A stretch of DNA of 6,706 bases from Clostridium sp. (GTDB taxonomy: Bacteria; Bacillota; Clostridia; Acetivibrionales; Acetivibrionaceae), in contig DUVG01000144.1 in assembly GCA_012841175.1 (NCBI GenBank), forward strand, positions 1 to 6,706, written 5' to 3'. Positions 6,200-6,706 of the stretch are shown piece by piece; position 1 is the stretch's first letter, and each line of letters opens with the position of its first letter. A program made the position numbers and the translations under genes. The notes beneath the pieces are model-generated. The model was given only the letters and a program-made list of their open reading frames with translations. It did not search any database and was not told the DNA's origin.

Positions 6200-6706
6200 A
6201 AGTGCGGGTATTGGAATTATTTTGGTAATTTTATTAACCAGCATGACAGGATGTTTTGATGCAAGAGAGGTGGATGACTTAGCCTACCCTATGGCTATTG
6301 GATTTGATAAGGGAGATAACAATTTACTTAAAATGACACTTCAGTTGGCACTACCTGTTGCAATAGCAGGTGGAAGTGGTGAAGAAGCGCCAGGTGGAGG
6401 TGGAAAAACTTCTAGTATAGTGACACTAGAAGTGCCAGCCATATATTCAGGGCTTAATATGGCAAATACTTTTATAAGTAAGCAGATAAATCTTTCCCAT
6501 GTAAAGGTAATTGTTTTTTCAGAGGAACTTGCAAAGGAAGGAATAGATAAATACATTACTGCTATTGCAAGGGGAAGAGAATTTAGACCAAGTATGTTTG
6601 TAGTGGTTGCAGTAGGTTCGGCAGAAGAATATATACGTGCTGTAGAACCTGCTTTAGAAACCAACCCCGCAAAGTACTATGAGATGAAGTTAAGGGCATT
6701 TGATTA
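6183..6706 (+). CDS. GerA-type spore germinant receptor, C subunit lipoprotein (3' end cut by window)
   Basis: The first 174 residues of a protein that remains open to the last base. AAAGGGG (6167-6173) lies 9 bases before the ATG, which overlaps the end of the B gene by 17 bases. A basic start (MKRTIK) and hydrophobic stretch lead to the lipobox MTGC, with Cys24 the predicted lipidated residue; this is a type II signal peptide. After it come DAREVDDLAYPMAIGFDK (26-43), a Gly-rich loop (about 63-74), the helix ANTFISKQINLSHVKVIVF, with its conserved His just before the VKVIVFSEE strand, and a region near RGREFRPSMFVVVAVGSAEE, all typical of GerAC domain 1. GerC subunits sit on the outer face of the spore inner membrane. 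Full family members are about 370-400 residues, so more than half is missing, only because the window ends. Confidence 0.93.
   Translation, partial: MKRTIKSAGIGIILVILLTSMTGCFDAREVDDLAYPMAIGFDKGDNNLLKMTLQLALPVAIAGGSGEEAPGGGGKTSSIVTLEVPAIYSGLNMANTFISKQINLSHVKVIVFSEELAKEGIDKYITAIARGREFRPSMFVVVAVGSAEEYIRAVEPALETNPAKYYEMKLRAFD

Noticed and set aside
6341..6664. Minus-strand open frame within the C lipoprotein gene
   Set aside because: Antisense shadow of a conserved GerC sequence.
1..6706. CRISPR arrays, insertion sequences, riboswitches and toxin-antitoxin pairs
   Set aside because: No spaced repeats, transposase-like coding, structured leader or small gene pair was found on reading both strands.

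Overview
The window is AT-rich DNA with coding regions dense in A and T codons, strong AAGGAGG-type ribosome binding sites and GTG/TTG starts. Together with a spore germinant receptor operon, this points to an endospore-forming low-GC Firmicute, most likely a Clostridium-like member of the class Clostridia. The genus cannot be fixed from the sequence alone.

Layout: positions 1-225 are non-coding, with a candidate promoter whose spacer holds a perfect 14-bp palindrome. A small three-helix membrane protein with a PH-like tail follows (226-780). Next is a gene with its own extended -10 promoter, encoding a DUF1186-type helical-repeat protein ending in a SEC-C zinc-binding motif (882-1850), closed by a strong hairpin terminator at 1864-1910. 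On the opposite strand lies a membrane-anchored coiled-coil protein with a C-terminal 3D (double-psi beta-barrel) cell-wall domain (1981-2787). A well-formed sigma-A promoter drives a single tRNA-Pro(GGG) gene (2964-3041), followed by its own terminator.

The rest is a GerA-type germinant receptor operon in the order A-B-C: the A subunit (3312-5042), the B transporter-like subunit (5087-6199) and the start of the C lipoprotein (6183 to the window end, truncated by the window). The three subunits form one inner-membrane spore receptor that senses small-molecule germinants. A sequence upstream (GTATA, 18 bp, CATAATA) fits the forespore sigma-G consensus, as expected for genes expressed late in the developing spore.

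Nothing here amounts to a clear novel system. The items most worth a second look are the sigma-G promoter, the TTG start of the A subunit, the TTTGTACCT direct repeats just downstream of the tRNA (a possible integrase-site trace), the palindrome in the first promoter, and the 3D-domain protein encoded next to germination genes.
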